Part shown: positions 49,760-58,992 of the stretch, in pieces
Position numbering within the stretch: position 1 is the stretch's first letter
How the letters are laid out: each line of letters begins with the position of its first letter
Assembly: GCF_000238075.1 (NCBI RefSeq)
Contig: NZ_JH414504.1
Coordinates: forward strand, 1,034,504-1,098,503
Source: Oribacterium asaccharolyticum ACB7
Lineage (GTDB): Bacteria; Bacillota; Clostridia; Lachnospirales; Lachnospiraceae
Length of the DNA stretch: 64,000 bases
Direction: 5' to 3'
Notes under the pieces: model-generated
Told to the model about the DNA's origin: nothing
The model's database searches: none
The model's input: the letters and a program-made list of their open reading frames with translations, nothing else
Made by a program: the position numbers and the translations under genes

Positions 49760-51106
49760 ATGCCATTATTTTCAGGAACAGACCTAGTCTTATATTTTTT
49801 CTTTTACGGCTTTTTTGCCTGGATTACCGCCACTATTTTTGTAAGCCTAAAGGAACAGTGCTACAGAAATTTTGGAATTTTAAATCTTCCAATCTTGGTT
49901 CAACCTGCACTAATCATGATTTTCTTAATTTTCCTATCCTCCGGAAAAAGGGTCAGCACGCCGGGATTACTATTTATGACCTTTCTTTATGGTATTTTTA
50001 CAGACAACATATCTTTATTTTTTCTACATAAATTTTATCAAAATAAGAACAGCCGGGAAATTTTCCCAAAAGGAAATCTGAAAATCTCTGCTGCTTACTC
50101 TATACTCCTTACTATTCCGGGATATGTCCTGCTAAAGAGCTTCCACCCGCTTCTTTTTTCTGTGGTCTCTTTGCTTCCACTTTCTCTTGTTCACCTCCTT
50201 GCTGCTCTCCTCTTGCTTTCCCTTGTTTCCGATATTGTTTTGCTCTATCTTCTTCCCAGAAAATACTACATAAAGCAGGAAGAAATTTTGGCTCACAATA
50301 GAAAACTGCGATTAGGAGAATGGATTTCCCGAGGTATTTGGAATAGAATTTACCGCCAATATCCAAGTCTTTTAGCAGAAAATGAAGAAAACTCTGTAGA
50401 AAATGGAGCTTCTCCATCTGCAGGAATTGCCGCCTCCGATCAATTCCTGCAACAACAAGGAATTATTTTTGCCGAAGGAATTCACTTTTATAAACTGATT
50501 TGGATGCTGCTCATTACCTCTTTTATGGGAGATATCATTGAAACCGTCTATGTCTTTCTGACAGCCCACATCCTGATGCGGCGTTCCAGTTTGGTGCTCG
50601 GTCCATTCAGTATTGTCTGGGGTTTAGGCGCGGTTATCCTAACACTGGTGCTCAGTAAGGTCAAAAAGCAGAATAATCTTTCCATCTTCATTGCCGGATT
50701 CTTCTTTGGTGGAGCCTTTGAATATCTCTGCTCCGTATTCACCGAGGTTTTCTTTGGCATGAAGTTTTGGGATTATTCCCATATGCCCTTTAACATAGAC
50801 GGAAGAACCAATCTCCTGTTTATGATTTTTTGGGGAATCGTTTCTGTGCTTTGGTTTCATTACGCCTACCCTCCTATTTCCCGGTTTATTGAAAAGATAC
50901 CGCCTATCCTGGGTTCCGTGCTGGCAATAGCTATTGCTATATTTTTCCTTTCCGACTCCATGGTTACCGCCATGGTCATGGTAAGAGCCACGGATCGAAA
51001 AGAACATCCGGAGCCAAGAAATGCTATAGAAAGCTTTATAGATCAGGAGTATCCGGAAAATGTAGTCCGTGCCCTCTGGCCCAATATGAATTTTCTTGGC
51101 GAATAG
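49760..51106 (+). CDS. Putative ABC-transporter type IV (CmpB family) membrane protein
   Basis: The 448-residue protein has two halves of hydrophobic helices. The second half carries the CmpB family pattern: GDIIETVYVFLTAHILMRRS, LVLGPFSIVWGLGAVILTLV, FEYLCSVFTEVFFGMKFWDY and PFNIDGRTNLLFMIFWGIVS. The family is annotated as putative ABC permease but its function is unknown. The N-terminal half (residues 1-165) has five to six helices of its own. It has its own promoter and terminator, so it is a single-gene unit. Confidence 0.8.
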   Translation: MPLFSGTDLVLYFFFYGFFAWITATIFVSLKEQCYRNFGILNLPILVQPALIMIFLIFLSSGKRVSTPGLLFMTFLYGIFTDNISLFFLHKFYQNKNSREIFPKGNLKISAAYSILLTIPGYVLLKSFHPLLFSVVSLLPLSLVHLLAALLLLSLVSDIVLLYLLPRKYYIKQEEILAHNRKLRLGEWISRGIWNRIYRQYPSLLAENEENSVENGASPSAGIAASDQFLQQQGIIFAEGIHFYKLIWMLLITSFMGDIIETVYVFLTAHILMRRSSLVLGPFSIVWGLGAVILTLVLSKVKKQNNLSIFIAGFFFGGAFEYLCSVFTEVFFGMKFWDYSHMPFNIDGRTNLLFMIFWGIVSVLWFHYAYPPISRFIEKIPPILGSVLAIAIAIFFLSDSMVTAMVMVRATDRKEHPEPRNAIESFIDQEYPENVVRALWPNMNFLGE

Positions 51107-51189
51107 CCAACGGCTGATGCCGGAGTAGATGTTCCTGTCCTAATGGATAAGCTAGAAAGCGGACAGACAAGAATCCTATCCAGAGTCTG

Positions 51190-51218
51190 CAAAAAAGAGC
51201 GGGATTCCCGCTCTTTTT
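51190..51218 (+). terminator. Terminator after the CmpB-type gene
   Basis: AAAAGAGCGGG-A-TTCCCGCTCTTTTT: a 10-bp stem with a T tail; may also serve the convergent transporter gene. Confidence 0.88.
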
Positions 51219-51280
51219 CTATCCTTCGTTTATGGGCATAGCTACTGCCCCAAATGAAGTCTTAATATTTTTCATTTCCT

Positions 51281-52228
51281 TTATCCCAGTAAAGTCATCA
51301 CTACAGGTACGACAACGACAAACAGCACCGTACTGATAGTTACCACATTGGTGGAAAACTCCACATCTCCGTCTCCCTGACTGGCAAGGATTGGGAGAAC
51401 CGCAAGAGCCGGCGCGGCAGACTGAATCACGAAGGTATTGAACTCCTTCGTGGGTAAGCCCTTTCCGGTAAAGTAGAGTAAAACATACATAATAACCGGA
51501 GCCAGAATAAAACGTCCCACAATCGTCACTACGGTATCCTTATCAAAGTGGATACTCTTTAGCCCTGCCTTTGCAAGAATAATACCAATGTAAATTAATG
51601 ACAAGGGCGTTACGATGTTTCCGATGTAGGTCAGGGTATTTCCTGCGAAGGTCGGTACCGGAATCCGTAAAACGAGGAATACCAGTGCAATCAGGAACCC
51701 CACCAAGGGTGCCGGTAAAAGCTTCTTCCAGTCAAACTTTGTTCCTTTTTTCTTTTCTCCTCCTACACTGTCCGTAGTCATGATGTAAACTCCCAGCGTC
51801 CAGGTAGAAATTGTATTTGTAATATAGTAAATCAGAAAATAGGGAAGGGCATCGTCTCCGAAGAGTGCCACATTTAAAGGTAAGCCGATGAAAATGGTGT
51901 TGGCATTTACAAAGGTATTGATCATAGTGCCTCGTCTTCCGGCACGCACACCGAAAACTTTCACCGCCAAAAAGCCAAAGACATAGGTCAGGGCAAAGGC
52001 GCCGAAGGTGTACAGCAATCCACCGGAAAGGCTAATGAGCTTATCCACAGTGAGATACTTTAAAACCGAGACAAAGATCGATACCGGTAAAGCTACATTC
52101 ATAATCAGGCGGGAAAGGTTCGGTCCGAAGCTCTCTGAAAACCATCCCTTTGTCTGTAGGATATAGCCCAGAGCAATAATCACAATAATGGGAATAATGC
52201 TCTGAATCGAGGTGAGAAATACAGTCAT
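51281..52228 (-). CDS. AEC family transporter (malate permease-like)
   Basis: The ATG at 52228 follows AAAGGAGGGG. The 315-residue protein has about ten helices in the auxin-efflux-carrier fold (IIPIIVIIALGYILQTKGWF, LSRLIMNVALPVSIFVSVLK, MINTFVNANTIFIGLPLNVA). It begins 11 bp after the malic/malolactic enzyme gene. AEC proteins beside malolactic enzyme import malate (MleP), so malate uptake is inferred from the neighbour. Confidence 0.9.
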   Translation of the reverse strand: MTVFLTSIQSIIPIIVIIALGYILQTKGWFSESFGPNLSRLIMNVALPVSIFVSVLKYLTVDKLISLSGGLLYTFGAFALTYVFGFLAVKVFGVRAGRRGTMINTFVNANTIFIGLPLNVALFGDDALPYFLIYYITNTISTWTLGVYIMTTDSVGGEKKKGTKFDWKKLLPAPLVGFLIALVFLVLRIPVPTFAGNTLTYIGNIVTPLSLIYIGIILAKAGLKSIHFDKDTVVTIVGRFILAPVIMYVLLYFTGKGLPTKEFNTFVIQSAAPALAVLPILASQGDGDVEFSTNVVTISTVLFVVVVPVVMTLLG

Positions 52229-52239
52229 TTTCCCCTCCT

Positions 52240-53865
52240 TTATTGATACTTCGGATACCACTTAAAGTCATGCACTGCCTTCACCATATCCTGCTCCTTG
52301 GCACGGGCAAGTCCCTGCTCCTTGGCCTTCTTCGCTACCGCTTCCGCAACCTTAATGGAAACCTCGCCCACATACTTGAAAGGCGGAAGCACCGGTGCGC
52401 CGGGCTTTGTAATATCGGTAATACCGGAGAGAGAATCCGCAGCTGCCGCGATCATTTCGTCGGTGAGGAGGCTCGCCTCCGATGCCAGCATACCAAGACC
52501 GAGTCCCGGATAAATTAAGGCATTATTCGCCTGTCCAATTACATAGTTTACGCCTTTATAGGACACATCGTCTGCGGGAATACCCGTTGCCACGAAAGCC
52601 TTTCCGTCAGACCAGGTGATTAAATCCTCTGCGCTTGCCTCCGCAAGCTCTGTCGGGTTAGACAGTGGGAAAATGCAGGGGCGCTCCGTATTCTTACACA
52701 TTGCCTCTACAACTTCTTGCGTAAAGGTTCCCGGTACAGTGGAAGTTCCCACTAGAATGGTTGCCTTTACTGTCCGTACCACTTCGGCAAGATCCGTCAA
52801 CTTGTCTGCATTCGGAAAATCGGAACGTTTTTTTGCAAAGGGACGTTGCTCGGGTGTCAAATCCTCCATGTCGTCAAAAAGCAGACCCTGCTTGTCCACC
52901 ATAAAGAAGCGCTTGTAAGCCTCTTCCTCGGAAAGACCCTCTCTTACCATTTCCCGATGGACTCTGGAGGCAATACCGGCTCCTGCCGTACCTCCGCCAA
53001 AGCAGAGATAAACCTGATTCGTCAGCTTCTGTCCGGAAATCGCCATCGCTGCAAAAACGCCGCCCAGTGTCACGATTCCTGTTCCCTGAATATCATCGTT
53101 GAAGGTCGGAATCTGCTTCCGATATTTCTCCAATATATTGGCTGCATTTCCTCTTCCAAAATCCTCCCAGTGCAGATAGAGCTTCGGGAAAAGGCGCTCT
53201 GCGGTCTGTACAAACTGCTCAATAAAATCGTAGTAACGGTCTCCGCGAACTCTCTCATGACGATTGCCAAGGTAACGCGGATTGTTACGAAGCTCTTCTC
53301 TGTTCGTTCCGCCGTCAATCACAAGAGGCAAAACGTAGGAGGGATTGATTCCTGCTGCGCCGGTATACACCATGAGCTTTCCTACGGAAATGTCTACCCC
53401 GTTGGTTCCCCAGTCTCCGATTCCAAGAATCCCCTCCGCGTCAGTCACCACGATAAGCCGAATTTCTCTGTCTTCCGCCGCATTTTTCAAGGTCTTCTCA
53501 ATATTCTCGGGGTGATTGATATCCAGATATGCCGCATACTGTGGATCTACAAAGAGATCGCTATAGTGCTCAATGGTTTCTGCAATGGTCGGGTCATAAA
53601 CAATGGGGTTGAATTCTGCGAGATGCTGAGAAAAAAGATAGTAGAAGAGCGTACGATTGGTGTTGAAAATCTGCATCAAGAAGAGCCGCTTTTCCAGATT
53701 ATTTGCCTTCGTCTGCATCTGTGCGTAGGTTTCTTCCGCCTGCTCTTCAATGGTCTGCACGTGGGGCGGTAAAAGTCCGATAAGACCTAATTTTTCCCTT
53801 TCCTCCATGGTAAATGCCGTGCCCTTGTTTAAAAAGGGGTTGTTCAAAATTTCGTGTGCTTTCAT
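52240..53865 (-). CDS. NAD-dependent malic enzyme / malolactic enzyme
   Basis: The ATG at 53865 follows GTGAGGA. The 541-residue enzyme has the long malic-enzyme form: [71 protein letters not shown] (metal and substrate site), [14 protein letters not shown] (NAD loop) and [15 protein letters not shown]. Malic enzyme makes pyruvate, while malolactic enzyme makes lactate; the two cannot be told apart by eye. With the AEC transporter it forms a malate-use operon. A large frame on the opposite strand is a shadow. Confidence 0.93.
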   Translation of the reverse strand: MKAHEILNNPFLNKGTAFTMEEREKLGLIGLLPPHVQTIEEQAEETYAQMQTKANNLEKRLFLMQIFNTNRTLFYYLFSQHLAEFNPIVYDPTIAETIEHYSDLFVDPQYAAYLDINHPENIEKTLKNAAEDREIRLIVVTDAEGILGIGDWGTNGVDISVGKLMVYTGAAGINPSYVLPLVIDGGTNREELRNNPRYLGNRHERVRGDRYYDFIEQFVQTAERLFPKLYLHWEDFGRGNAANILEKYRKQIPTFNDDIQGTGIVTLGGVFAAMAISGQKLTNQVYLCFGGGTAGAGIASRVHREMVREGLSEEEAYKRFFMVDKQGLLFDDMEDLTPEQRPFAKKRSDFPNADKLTDLAEVVRTVKATILVGTSTVPGTFTQEVVEAMCKNTERPCIFPLSNPTELAEASAEDLITWSDGKAFVATGIPADDVSYKGVNYVIGQANNALIYPGLGLGMLASEASLLTDEMIAAAADSLSGITDITKPGAPVLPPFKYVGEVSIKVAEAVAKKAKEQGLARAKEQDMVKAVHDFKWYPKYQ

Positions 53866-53933
53866 AAGATTCCTCACTCTCTCTGAAAAGGGATATTCCC
53901 CGTGAAGATGGATGAACCATCGTGTGTCCGTGC

Positions 53934-53962
53934 ACTATAACATCGGTATAAATTTAATGCAA
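53934..53962 (-). promoter_or_regulatory. Promoter of the malate operon
   Basis: On the minus strand TTGCAT (53962-53957), a 17-bp spacer and TATAGT (53939-53934), about 70 bp before the start codon. Confidence 0.65.
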
Positions 53963-53992
53963 CGCAGCTATAAATTATTTAACAGAAAGTTC

Positions 53993-54004
53993 ACAGGGCC
54001 CTGT
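53993..54004. promoter_or_regulatory. Perfect 12-bp palindrome ACAGGGCCCTGT upstream of the malate promoter
   Basis: It is centred about 36 bp upstream of the -35 box, a position suited to an activator. It is GC-rich in an otherwise AT-rich gap (53866-54189). The cognate regulator is not in the window. Confidence 0.4.
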
Positions 54005-54100
54005 TTATGTTACCCAAAAAGGTTACAGGCGTCTTGCGGTCATGGATATTGCGTATTATGAGGAAATCTTGTAAAAGATGCATATTGTAATGACAAGATG

Positions 54101-54129
54101 TTGATATTAGATAAATTTTGTTTTATCCT
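54101..54129 (+). promoter_or_regulatory. Candidate dinJ-yafQ promoter
   Basis: TTGATA, a 17-bp spacer and TATCCT, with the inverted repeat GATAAA-TTTTGT-TTTATC (54110-54127) across the spacer and -10 box. The -10 is weak. The arrangement fits antitoxin autorepression. Confidence 0.4.
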
Positions 54130-54189
54130 ATCATTCAGACAATGAACTATTAATTGTAAATCGGGAAGAAGAAATTGGAGGTACTTTGC

Positions 54190-54462
54190 ATGGCAACAAC
54201 AAATTTAAACATCAGAACCGATAAGGATATTAAAGAGCAGGCGGATCAGATTTTCTCCGAGCTGGGACTGAATATGACTACTGCCATTAATATGTTTCTT
54301 AGAACAACTATCCGTGAAAACGGGATTCCCTTTTCTTTAAAACTGGATACTCCAAATGAAGAGACAGTTGCTGCTATCGAGGAAGGACGCCGTATTGCCT
54401 TAGATAGTAGCGTAAAATCCTATAAAACTATGGATGAACTCAAGGCGGCTTTGGAAGTATGA
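54190..54462 (+). CDS. dinJ: DinJ/RelB-type antitoxin
   Basis: The ATG at 54190 follows TTGGAGG. The 90-residue ribbon-helix-helix protein reads TTNLNIRTDKDIKEQADQIF, LGLNMTTAINMFLRTTIREN and GIPFSLKLDTPNEET, matching DinJ. It neutralises the downstream toxin and represses the operon. It overlaps the toxin gene by 4 bp (ATGA). Confidence 0.93.
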   Translation: MATTNLNIRTDKDIKEQADQIFSELGLNMTTAINMFLRTTIRENGIPFSLKLDTPNEETVAAIEEGRRIALDSSVKSYKTMDELKAALEV

Positions 54463-54740
54463 AATACGAAGTCAAGTTCACTAATCTGTTTAAGAAAGAT
54501 CTTAAGCTCGCTAAAAAACAGAATAAAGATTTAAATAAACTATTTGATGTAGTAAATATTCTAGCAGAAGGCGGCATGTTAGAGGAAAAATATCGAGATC
54601 ATGACCTATCCGGTAAGTATAAGGGTACAAGAGAATGTCATATTGAACCAGATTGGTTGTTAGTATACGAAATTCAAAATGACGTTCTCGTCCTTATGCT
54701 CTACCGTCTTGGAACTCACTCGGAATTATTTAAGAGATGA
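54459..54740 (+). CDS. yafQ: YafQ-type mRNA interferase toxin
   Basis: The 93-residue RelE-superfamily toxin reads EVKFTNLFKKDLKLAKKQNK, then YRDHDLSGKYKGTRECHIEP and DWLLVYEI, ending LYRLGTHSELF. The conserved His residues (RDHDL, ECHIEPDW) and the terminal HSELF match YafQ, which cuts in-frame codons at the ribosome. The dinJ-yafQ pair looks complete. Confidence 0.93.
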   Translation: MKYEVKFTNLFKKDLKLAKKQNKDLNKLFDVVNILAEGGMLEEKYRDHDLSGKYKGTRECHIEPDWLLVYEIQNDVLVLMLYRLGTHSELFKR

Positions 54741-54774
54741 GCTGGAAAATTAAACTATTTTATATTTTCAATGT

Positions 54775-55347
54775 TTAATTCATTTCCTCTCCCCACTCCT
54801 TCAGAAACTCCTCCATGAGCTTATCCCTTTTCTCTGCCATCTTCTTGGCTGAAGGAGTATTTAATTCCTTAGAAACCAGTAAAAGCTTGTCATAAAAATG
54901 CTCGATGGAATTCTCCAAGCTCCTACCGTGGCTTCCACCAAATTGAAAGCATCGAGCAATACCGATAGCGCCAATCGCTTCCAGACGGTCTGCATCCTGC
55001 ACGATTTTTCCCTCAATAGTCTCCGGAACTCTCCCTCTATTTTTACTAAAAGAAACGGAATTGATATTTCTGCATATTTCCTCAATTCGCTCTTCGGAAA
55101 GACCCTCCTCCTGCAAGAAGCTTCTGGCATTGGCATTGTTTTCTGTATGGAAAAGCTTATGATCATCGCAATCATGTAGGAGAGCGGAAAGCGCAATAAT
55201 TTCCTCTTCTCCCTGCCCTTCCGCTTTAGCAATCGACATCGCATTTTTATATACTCGCAAACTGTGGGAAAGGTCGTGCCCATCTCCATTTCCCTGAAAA
55301 AGCTTTGTGATATAGTCTACCGCCCTTTCGATTCTGCTTTCTCCCAT
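54775..55347 (-). CDS. HD-domain phosphohydrolase
   Basis: The 190-residue protein has the HD pattern: GHDLSHSLRVYKNAM (first His), ALLHDCDDHKLF (HD doublet) and KIVQDADRLEAIGAIGIARC (final Asp). It resembles the YedJ/YpgQ group of small metal-dependent nucleotide phosphohydrolases. The substrate is unknown. It is 12 bp after the orphan higA stop on the same strand. Confidence 0.9.
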   Translation of the reverse strand: MGESRIERAVDYITKLFQGNGDGHDLSHSLRVYKNAMSIAKAEGQGEEEIIALSALLHDCDDHKLFHTENNANARSFLQEEGLSEERIEEICRNINSVSFSKNRGRVPETIEGKIVQDADRLEAIGAIGIARCFQFGGSHGRSLENSIEHFYDKLLLVSKELNTPSAKKMAEKRDKLMEEFLKEWGEEMN

Positions 55348-55358
55348 ACACTTACCCT

Positions 55359-55664
55359 CTATAACGCCACTGTATTTTCCGTAGGCAAACTCGGAAAAGC
55401 AATAACATTATTGACAATATTCTGCTCTGCCTCCCAGATGGTAAGCTTTTGCTGCATATTCATCCAGCTCTCAACGGAAGTTCCGGTGGCTCTACTAATA
55501 CGAATCGCCATTTCCGGGCTCAGAGAAACCTTTTCATGAACAAATTCCGAAAGAGCTTTCCTACTAATCCCTAACATTCCGGCAGCTTCTGTAATCGATA
55601 AATTTAATGGTTTCAAAACATCCTCAAAAAATACAGTTCCCGGATGTGTCGGTTTTCTTTTCAT
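55359..55664 (-). CDS. higA: HigA-family HTH antitoxin (apparently orphan)
   Basis: The ATG at 55664 follows AAGGAGA. The 101-residue XRE protein begins MKRKPTHPGTVFFEDVLKPL and contains LNLSITEAAGMLGISRKALS and GTSVESWMNMQQKLTIW, typical HigA. A HigB toxin gene normally lies just upstream, but only a C-terminal remnant is found (55685-55789). Without toxin it may act as a plain repressor or protect against related toxins. Confidence 0.88.
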   Translation of the reverse strand: MKRKPTHPGTVFFEDVLKPLNLSITEAAGMLGISRKALSEFVHEKVSLSPEMAIRISRATGTSVESWMNMQQKLTIWEAEQNIVNNVIAFPSLPTENTVAL

Positions 55665-55684
55665 AGTTGGTCTCCTTACTTCAA

Positions 55685-55789
55685 TCAATGATAATCTTGA
55701 TAATCCACTAAATAGGCATCCTGTCCTTCAAAGTAAAATGTCACTATACATCTGGTTTTTAACGTAACCTCCCGCGTTACAAATGTCAA
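55685..55789 (-). pseudogene. C-terminal remnant of a HigB-type toxin
   Basis: Directly upstream of higA the minus strand reads, with no ATG, RCIVTFYFEGQDAYLVDYQD then YH and a TGA at 55687-55685. The tail resembles the HigB ending (RICF-W-DGDAYDVEIVDYH). Only about 34 codons remain, from the dinB stop onward; the rest of the toxin is missing. The 20-bp spacing to higA is right for higBA. Too short for certainty. Confidence 0.5.
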
Positions 55790-57042
55790 TCTTTTCCTCC
55801 GAACTTTCGCATCTCCTCTATCAAATCATACACTCGCTCTCCGGAAAGAATCGTGTTCTTTCTGTCCTGAAACAGGGTGCCGTAACGATCCTCCATTTGC
55901 CTCCAGCGCTCTTCCCTCTCTCTTTCTTCCCGCTCTTTTTCTTCCGTGAAAATGTCGGAAAAGCTAAGCTGTCTTCCTTCATTTTCCTCCAAATGATAAA
56001 AACCTTCCCCGATTAGCCGGACTCTGCGCCTGGGAATCTGCTGTAAGAGGGCAGAGGCATTTTTATACAAGGAAAATGCACTTTGGGTGCTTTCGGAAAT
56101 GAGGGCAGAACGGGTAATGGTTTTCATATCCGCAAAGGTGATTTTTAGAGAAACCCCTCTTGCATAAAGCCCGTATCGCTTCGCCCGATTCTCCACACGG
56201 AAGGATAGGAGAAACAGCACATCATCCAAAAAGGAATAGTCCGTCACATCCTCCTGAAAAGTCATTTCTTTGCTGATGCTTTGGGTGTCCTCCGGACGGT
56301 AGGGAACCACTTTTCGATGGTCGATACCGTAGGAAAGCTCCAAGAGCATTTTCCCCTGATTTCCCAGAAGACGAAGCACTTCCTTTTCTTTTTCCTGCAA
56401 ATCCTTTACGGTATAAATCCCGAAGGAATGAAGTTTTTCCGCCGTTTTTGCCCCTACCGTGAAAAGCGCCCGAACATCTCTGTCCCGTAAAAGCTCTACA
56501 TAATCTTCTCTTCTTTGAATCATAAAGAAACCGTTGGGCTTCTTCTCTTCACTGGCGGTTTTTGCCGCCGTTTTCCCATAAGCGATCCCTACAGAGCAGG
56601 TAAGCCTCAGCTCTTCCGCAACCCTCCTTTGAATTTCCCGCCCGATTTTTTCCGCTTCGAAAAAATCTTTGGCCACCTTGGTTAAATCAAGATAGCCCTC
56701 GTCGAGGGCAATGTATTCTACCTGCTTGGTATAGCTTTCCAGAATTTCATGGAGCTCCTCTGACACCGCCTTATACTTTTCAAAATCCGGATACAGAAAA
56801 ACAGCCTTCGGGCAAAGCCGAAAGGCTTCTTTGCTGTTCATGGCGGAACGGACACCGTATTTTCTTGCTTCATAATTGCAGGTTGCCACCACGCCCCGCT
56901 CCGTGGGTTTCGCACCGATAATCAGGGGCTTATCTTTAAGAGTCGGATTGTCCCGCATTTCCACGGAAGCATAAAAGGCGTCCATATCCACATGAAGGAT
57001 GATTTGATTTTCTTGATATTCAGCATACAAAGATTCTGGCAT
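55786..57042 (-). CDS. dinB: DNA polymerase IV (Y family)
   Basis: The 418-residue enzyme has LHVDMDAFYASVEMRDNP (catalytic Asp and steric gate region), GVVATCNYEARKYGVRSAMN, IALDEGYLDLT (second carboxylates), CSVGIAYGKTAAKTASEEKK and a little-finger domain. It performs error-prone translesion synthesis. Its stop abuts the higB remnant, suggesting that the deletion that removed higB ended at dinB. No clamp-binding motif was checked. Confidence 0.94.
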   Translation of the reverse strand: MPESLYAEYQENQIILHVDMDAFYASVEMRDNPTLKDKPLIIGAKPTERGVVATCNYEARKYGVRSAMNSKEAFRLCPKAVFLYPDFEKYKAVSEELHEILESYTKQVEYIALDEGYLDLTKVAKDFFEAEKIGREIQRRVAEELRLTCSVGIAYGKTAAKTASEEKKPNGFFMIQRREDYVELLRDRDVRALFTVGAKTAEKLHSFGIYTVKDLQEKEKEVLRLLGNQGKMLLELSYGIDHRKVVPYRPEDTQSISKEMTFQEDVTDYSFLDDVLFLLSFRVENRAKRYGLYARGVSLKITFADMKTITRSALISESTQSAFSLYKNASALLQQIPRRRVRLIGEGFYHLEENEGRQLSFSDIFTEEKEREEREREERWRQMEDRYGTLFQDRKNTILSGERVYDLIEEMRKFGGKD

Positions 57043-57091
57043 TTTATCAGGCTTTCTTATATTTTACTTCTTTGTTTCTTTAAGTCCGCAT

Positions 57092-57724
57092 TCAATTTTT
57101 GACTTCCATTCCATACTTCTTTAAGTCCACTTTTCCGTCCTTCACTTCCACTCCATCTTCTTCCAGGCGTTTTCTCTGTTCATCCTCTCCTCCGAAAGCA
57201 AAGGCAGGAGCAAGCTCTCCCTTGGAATTCACAACCCGAAAGCAGGGGATATGCTTCGGATCCGGATTCTTATGCAGGGCATTTCCCACGGCACGAGACA
57301 TCTTTTTATTTCCCGCCATCTCCGCAACCTCCGCATAGGTGGCTACCTTGCCCTTGGGGATCTTCTTCACCGCCTCGTAAATCCTTTTTGTGGGGGAATC
57401 GGAAATGAGGCTGTAGCTTTCCGAAATCATTCTCCGAAGCTCTTCCTCAGGAATACTGCCGTCTAAAAGGATTGTATTCCAATGCTCTTTATTCTGGTGA
57501 TAGGCAGGCTGCACCGCAGGATAAACTCTTCTCCAAAAATCCCGCCATTCCGGATGTACCTTCACATTCAGGTTCACGAAACCATCTCTTTCGTAGATAA
57601 GCAGAAAAGCCTTTTTATTTTCCCGAAAACGAATCAGCTCCCAATCCGCCGTACGGAAAGGACAGTCTATATAGCTATCCGGAAAAGACAAGCCGAATTG
57701 TATTGCTTCTTCTCTCGTTTTCAT
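57092..57724 (-). CDS. Fusion of MmcQ/YjbR-like domain with MGMT-type alkyltransferase domain
   Basis: The 210-residue protein has an N-terminal MmcQ/YjbR domain (residues about 1-105: PFRTADWELIRFRENKKAFL, FVNLNVKVHPEW, HQNKEHWNTILLDGSIPEEE). A C-terminal alkyltransferase-like domain follows (IYEAVKKIPKGKVATYAEVA, SRAVGNALHKNP, IPCFRVVNSKGEL). The acceptor Cys is kept in PCFRV, though the usual His after Cys is Phe. It could repair alkylated guanine or act as a sensor like ATL proteins, which lack the Cys. It follows the PTS-like gene by 24 bp on the same strand. Confidence 0.88.
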   Translation of the reverse strand: MKTREEAIQFGLSFPDSYIDCPFRTADWELIRFRENKKAFLLIYERDGFVNLNVKVHPEWRDFWRRVYPAVQPAYHQNKEHWNTILLDGSIPEEELRRMISESYSLISDSPTKRIYEAVKKIPKGKVATYAEVAEMAGNKKMSRAVGNALHKNPDPKHIPCFRVVNSKGELAPAFAFGGEDEQRKRLEEDGVEVKDGKVDLKKYGMEVKN

Positions 57725-57748
57725 TGCTTTCTCCTTCTACCTGTTTTT

Positions 57749-58834
57749 TTAAGAAGCCAATTTCATATCCCCCTCTTTAATCCATCCCATTTTCCGGCAA
57801 AAGGCGGAACAAAGTAAGGATAAAATAGCCGGAAGAATAAAGCAGAGAAGCAGTAAGGAAATCCAGTCCATCGCTGTTACAGCGGACTTACCGCCCTCCT
57901 CTACCGCCTTTAGCCATCCGGTATATACACCAATCGGGCCTACGAGTCCACATGTTCCCATACCGGAAGTCACCGCAGGTCCATTATTTTCAAAATGGAA
58001 AATGCAGGTCGCCAAGGGTCCTGTAATCATGGATGTAAAGGTCGCGGGAATCCAAATCCTCGGATTTTTTACGATATTTCCCATCTGCAACATGGAAGTT
58101 CCCAAGCCTTGAGAAACAAGCCCGGATACTCCATTTTCCTGAAAAGAAATTACCGCAAACCCCACCATCTGTGCGCAGCAACCTGCCACAGCCGCTCCTC
58201 CTGCAAGGCCGGTGAGTCCAAGAGCCGCACAAATGGCTGCAGAGGAAATCGGAAGGGTGAGAGCAATACCCACGAGAGCCGAAACCAGGATTCCCATAAA
58301 GAAGGGCTGCAGTTCCGTCGCCCACATGATGAGGCTTCCTACCTGTATAGCCGCTTTACCGATAAGCGGTGCCAAAAGAGCGGAGAACAGCATTCCAGAG
58401 CCTATCGTCACAAGAGGAGTCACCAGAATATCCACCTTCGTTTCTTTAGAAACCGCCTTTCCGATCTCTGTGGAAAGAATAGCCACAAATAGTACGGCGA
58501 GTGGTCCTCCGGCTCCTCCCAAAGCATTGGAAGCAAAGCCCACGGTAATTAAGGAGAACAGAACCAGAGGAGGCGCTTGCAAAGCATAGGCAATAGCCGT
58601 AGCCATAGCCGGCCCGCTCATTGCGGAAGCCATAGCGCCCACAGTGTAATCCACACCGCCGATAGTAGCCACTACTCGGGTTAATGCGGAAACTCCGAGG
58701 CGTTGCCCTATCGTATTTAAAATAGTGCCGATTAAGAGGGAGCAAAAAAGTCCCTGCGCCATAGCGGATAAGGCATCTATCCCGTAGCGTTTCAGTGAAA
58801 TTTCAATATTTTTTCTCTTTAAAAAAGCCTGCAT
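57749..58834 (-). CDS. PTS_EIIC_2 family membrane protein
   Basis: The 361-residue protein has about ten helices and Gly-rich loops: GLFCSLLIGTILNTIGQRLG, ASAMSGPAMATAIAYAL, GGAGGPLAVLFVAIL, FHFENNGPAVTSGMGTCGLV. This matches the stand-alone EIIC-like family with no EIIA or EIIB domains. The substrate is unknown and no PTS partner is nearby, so it may not be a phosphotransferase permease. Confidence 0.85.
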   Translation of the reverse strand: MQAFLKRKNIEISLKRYGIDALSAMAQGLFCSLLIGTILNTIGQRLGVSALTRVVATIGGVDYTVGAMASAMSGPAMATAIAYALQAPPLVLFSLITVGFASNALGGAGGPLAVLFVAILSTEIGKAVSKETKVDILVTPLVTIGSGMLFSALLAPLIGKAAIQVGSLIMWATELQPFFMGILVSALVGIALTLPISSAAICAALGLTGLAGGAAVAGCCAQMVGFAVISFQENGVSGLVSQGLGTSMLQMGNIVKNPRIWIPATFTSMITGPLATCIFHFENNGPAVTSGMGTCGLVGPIGVYTGWLKAVEEGGKSAVTAMDWISLLLLCFILPAILSLLCSAFCRKMGWIKEGDMKLAS

Positions 58835-58992
58835 TTTCTTCCTCCTGCCTTTCTGTTCGAGCTATCCGATGTTTAGCTCTTTGATTCTTGCTTTTCAATT
58901 CCGGCTTTCCTATTCTAGCTATCCGATTCTAACTTTCCTTTATAAGCGATCTTTAAGCCTATACTATTTTAACTGTTTTTCAAAAAATACAG

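Noticed and set aside
52846..53772. 308-codon open frame on the plus strand across the malic enzyme gene
   Set aside because: Antisense shadow of a well-conserved enzyme with no recognisable domain.
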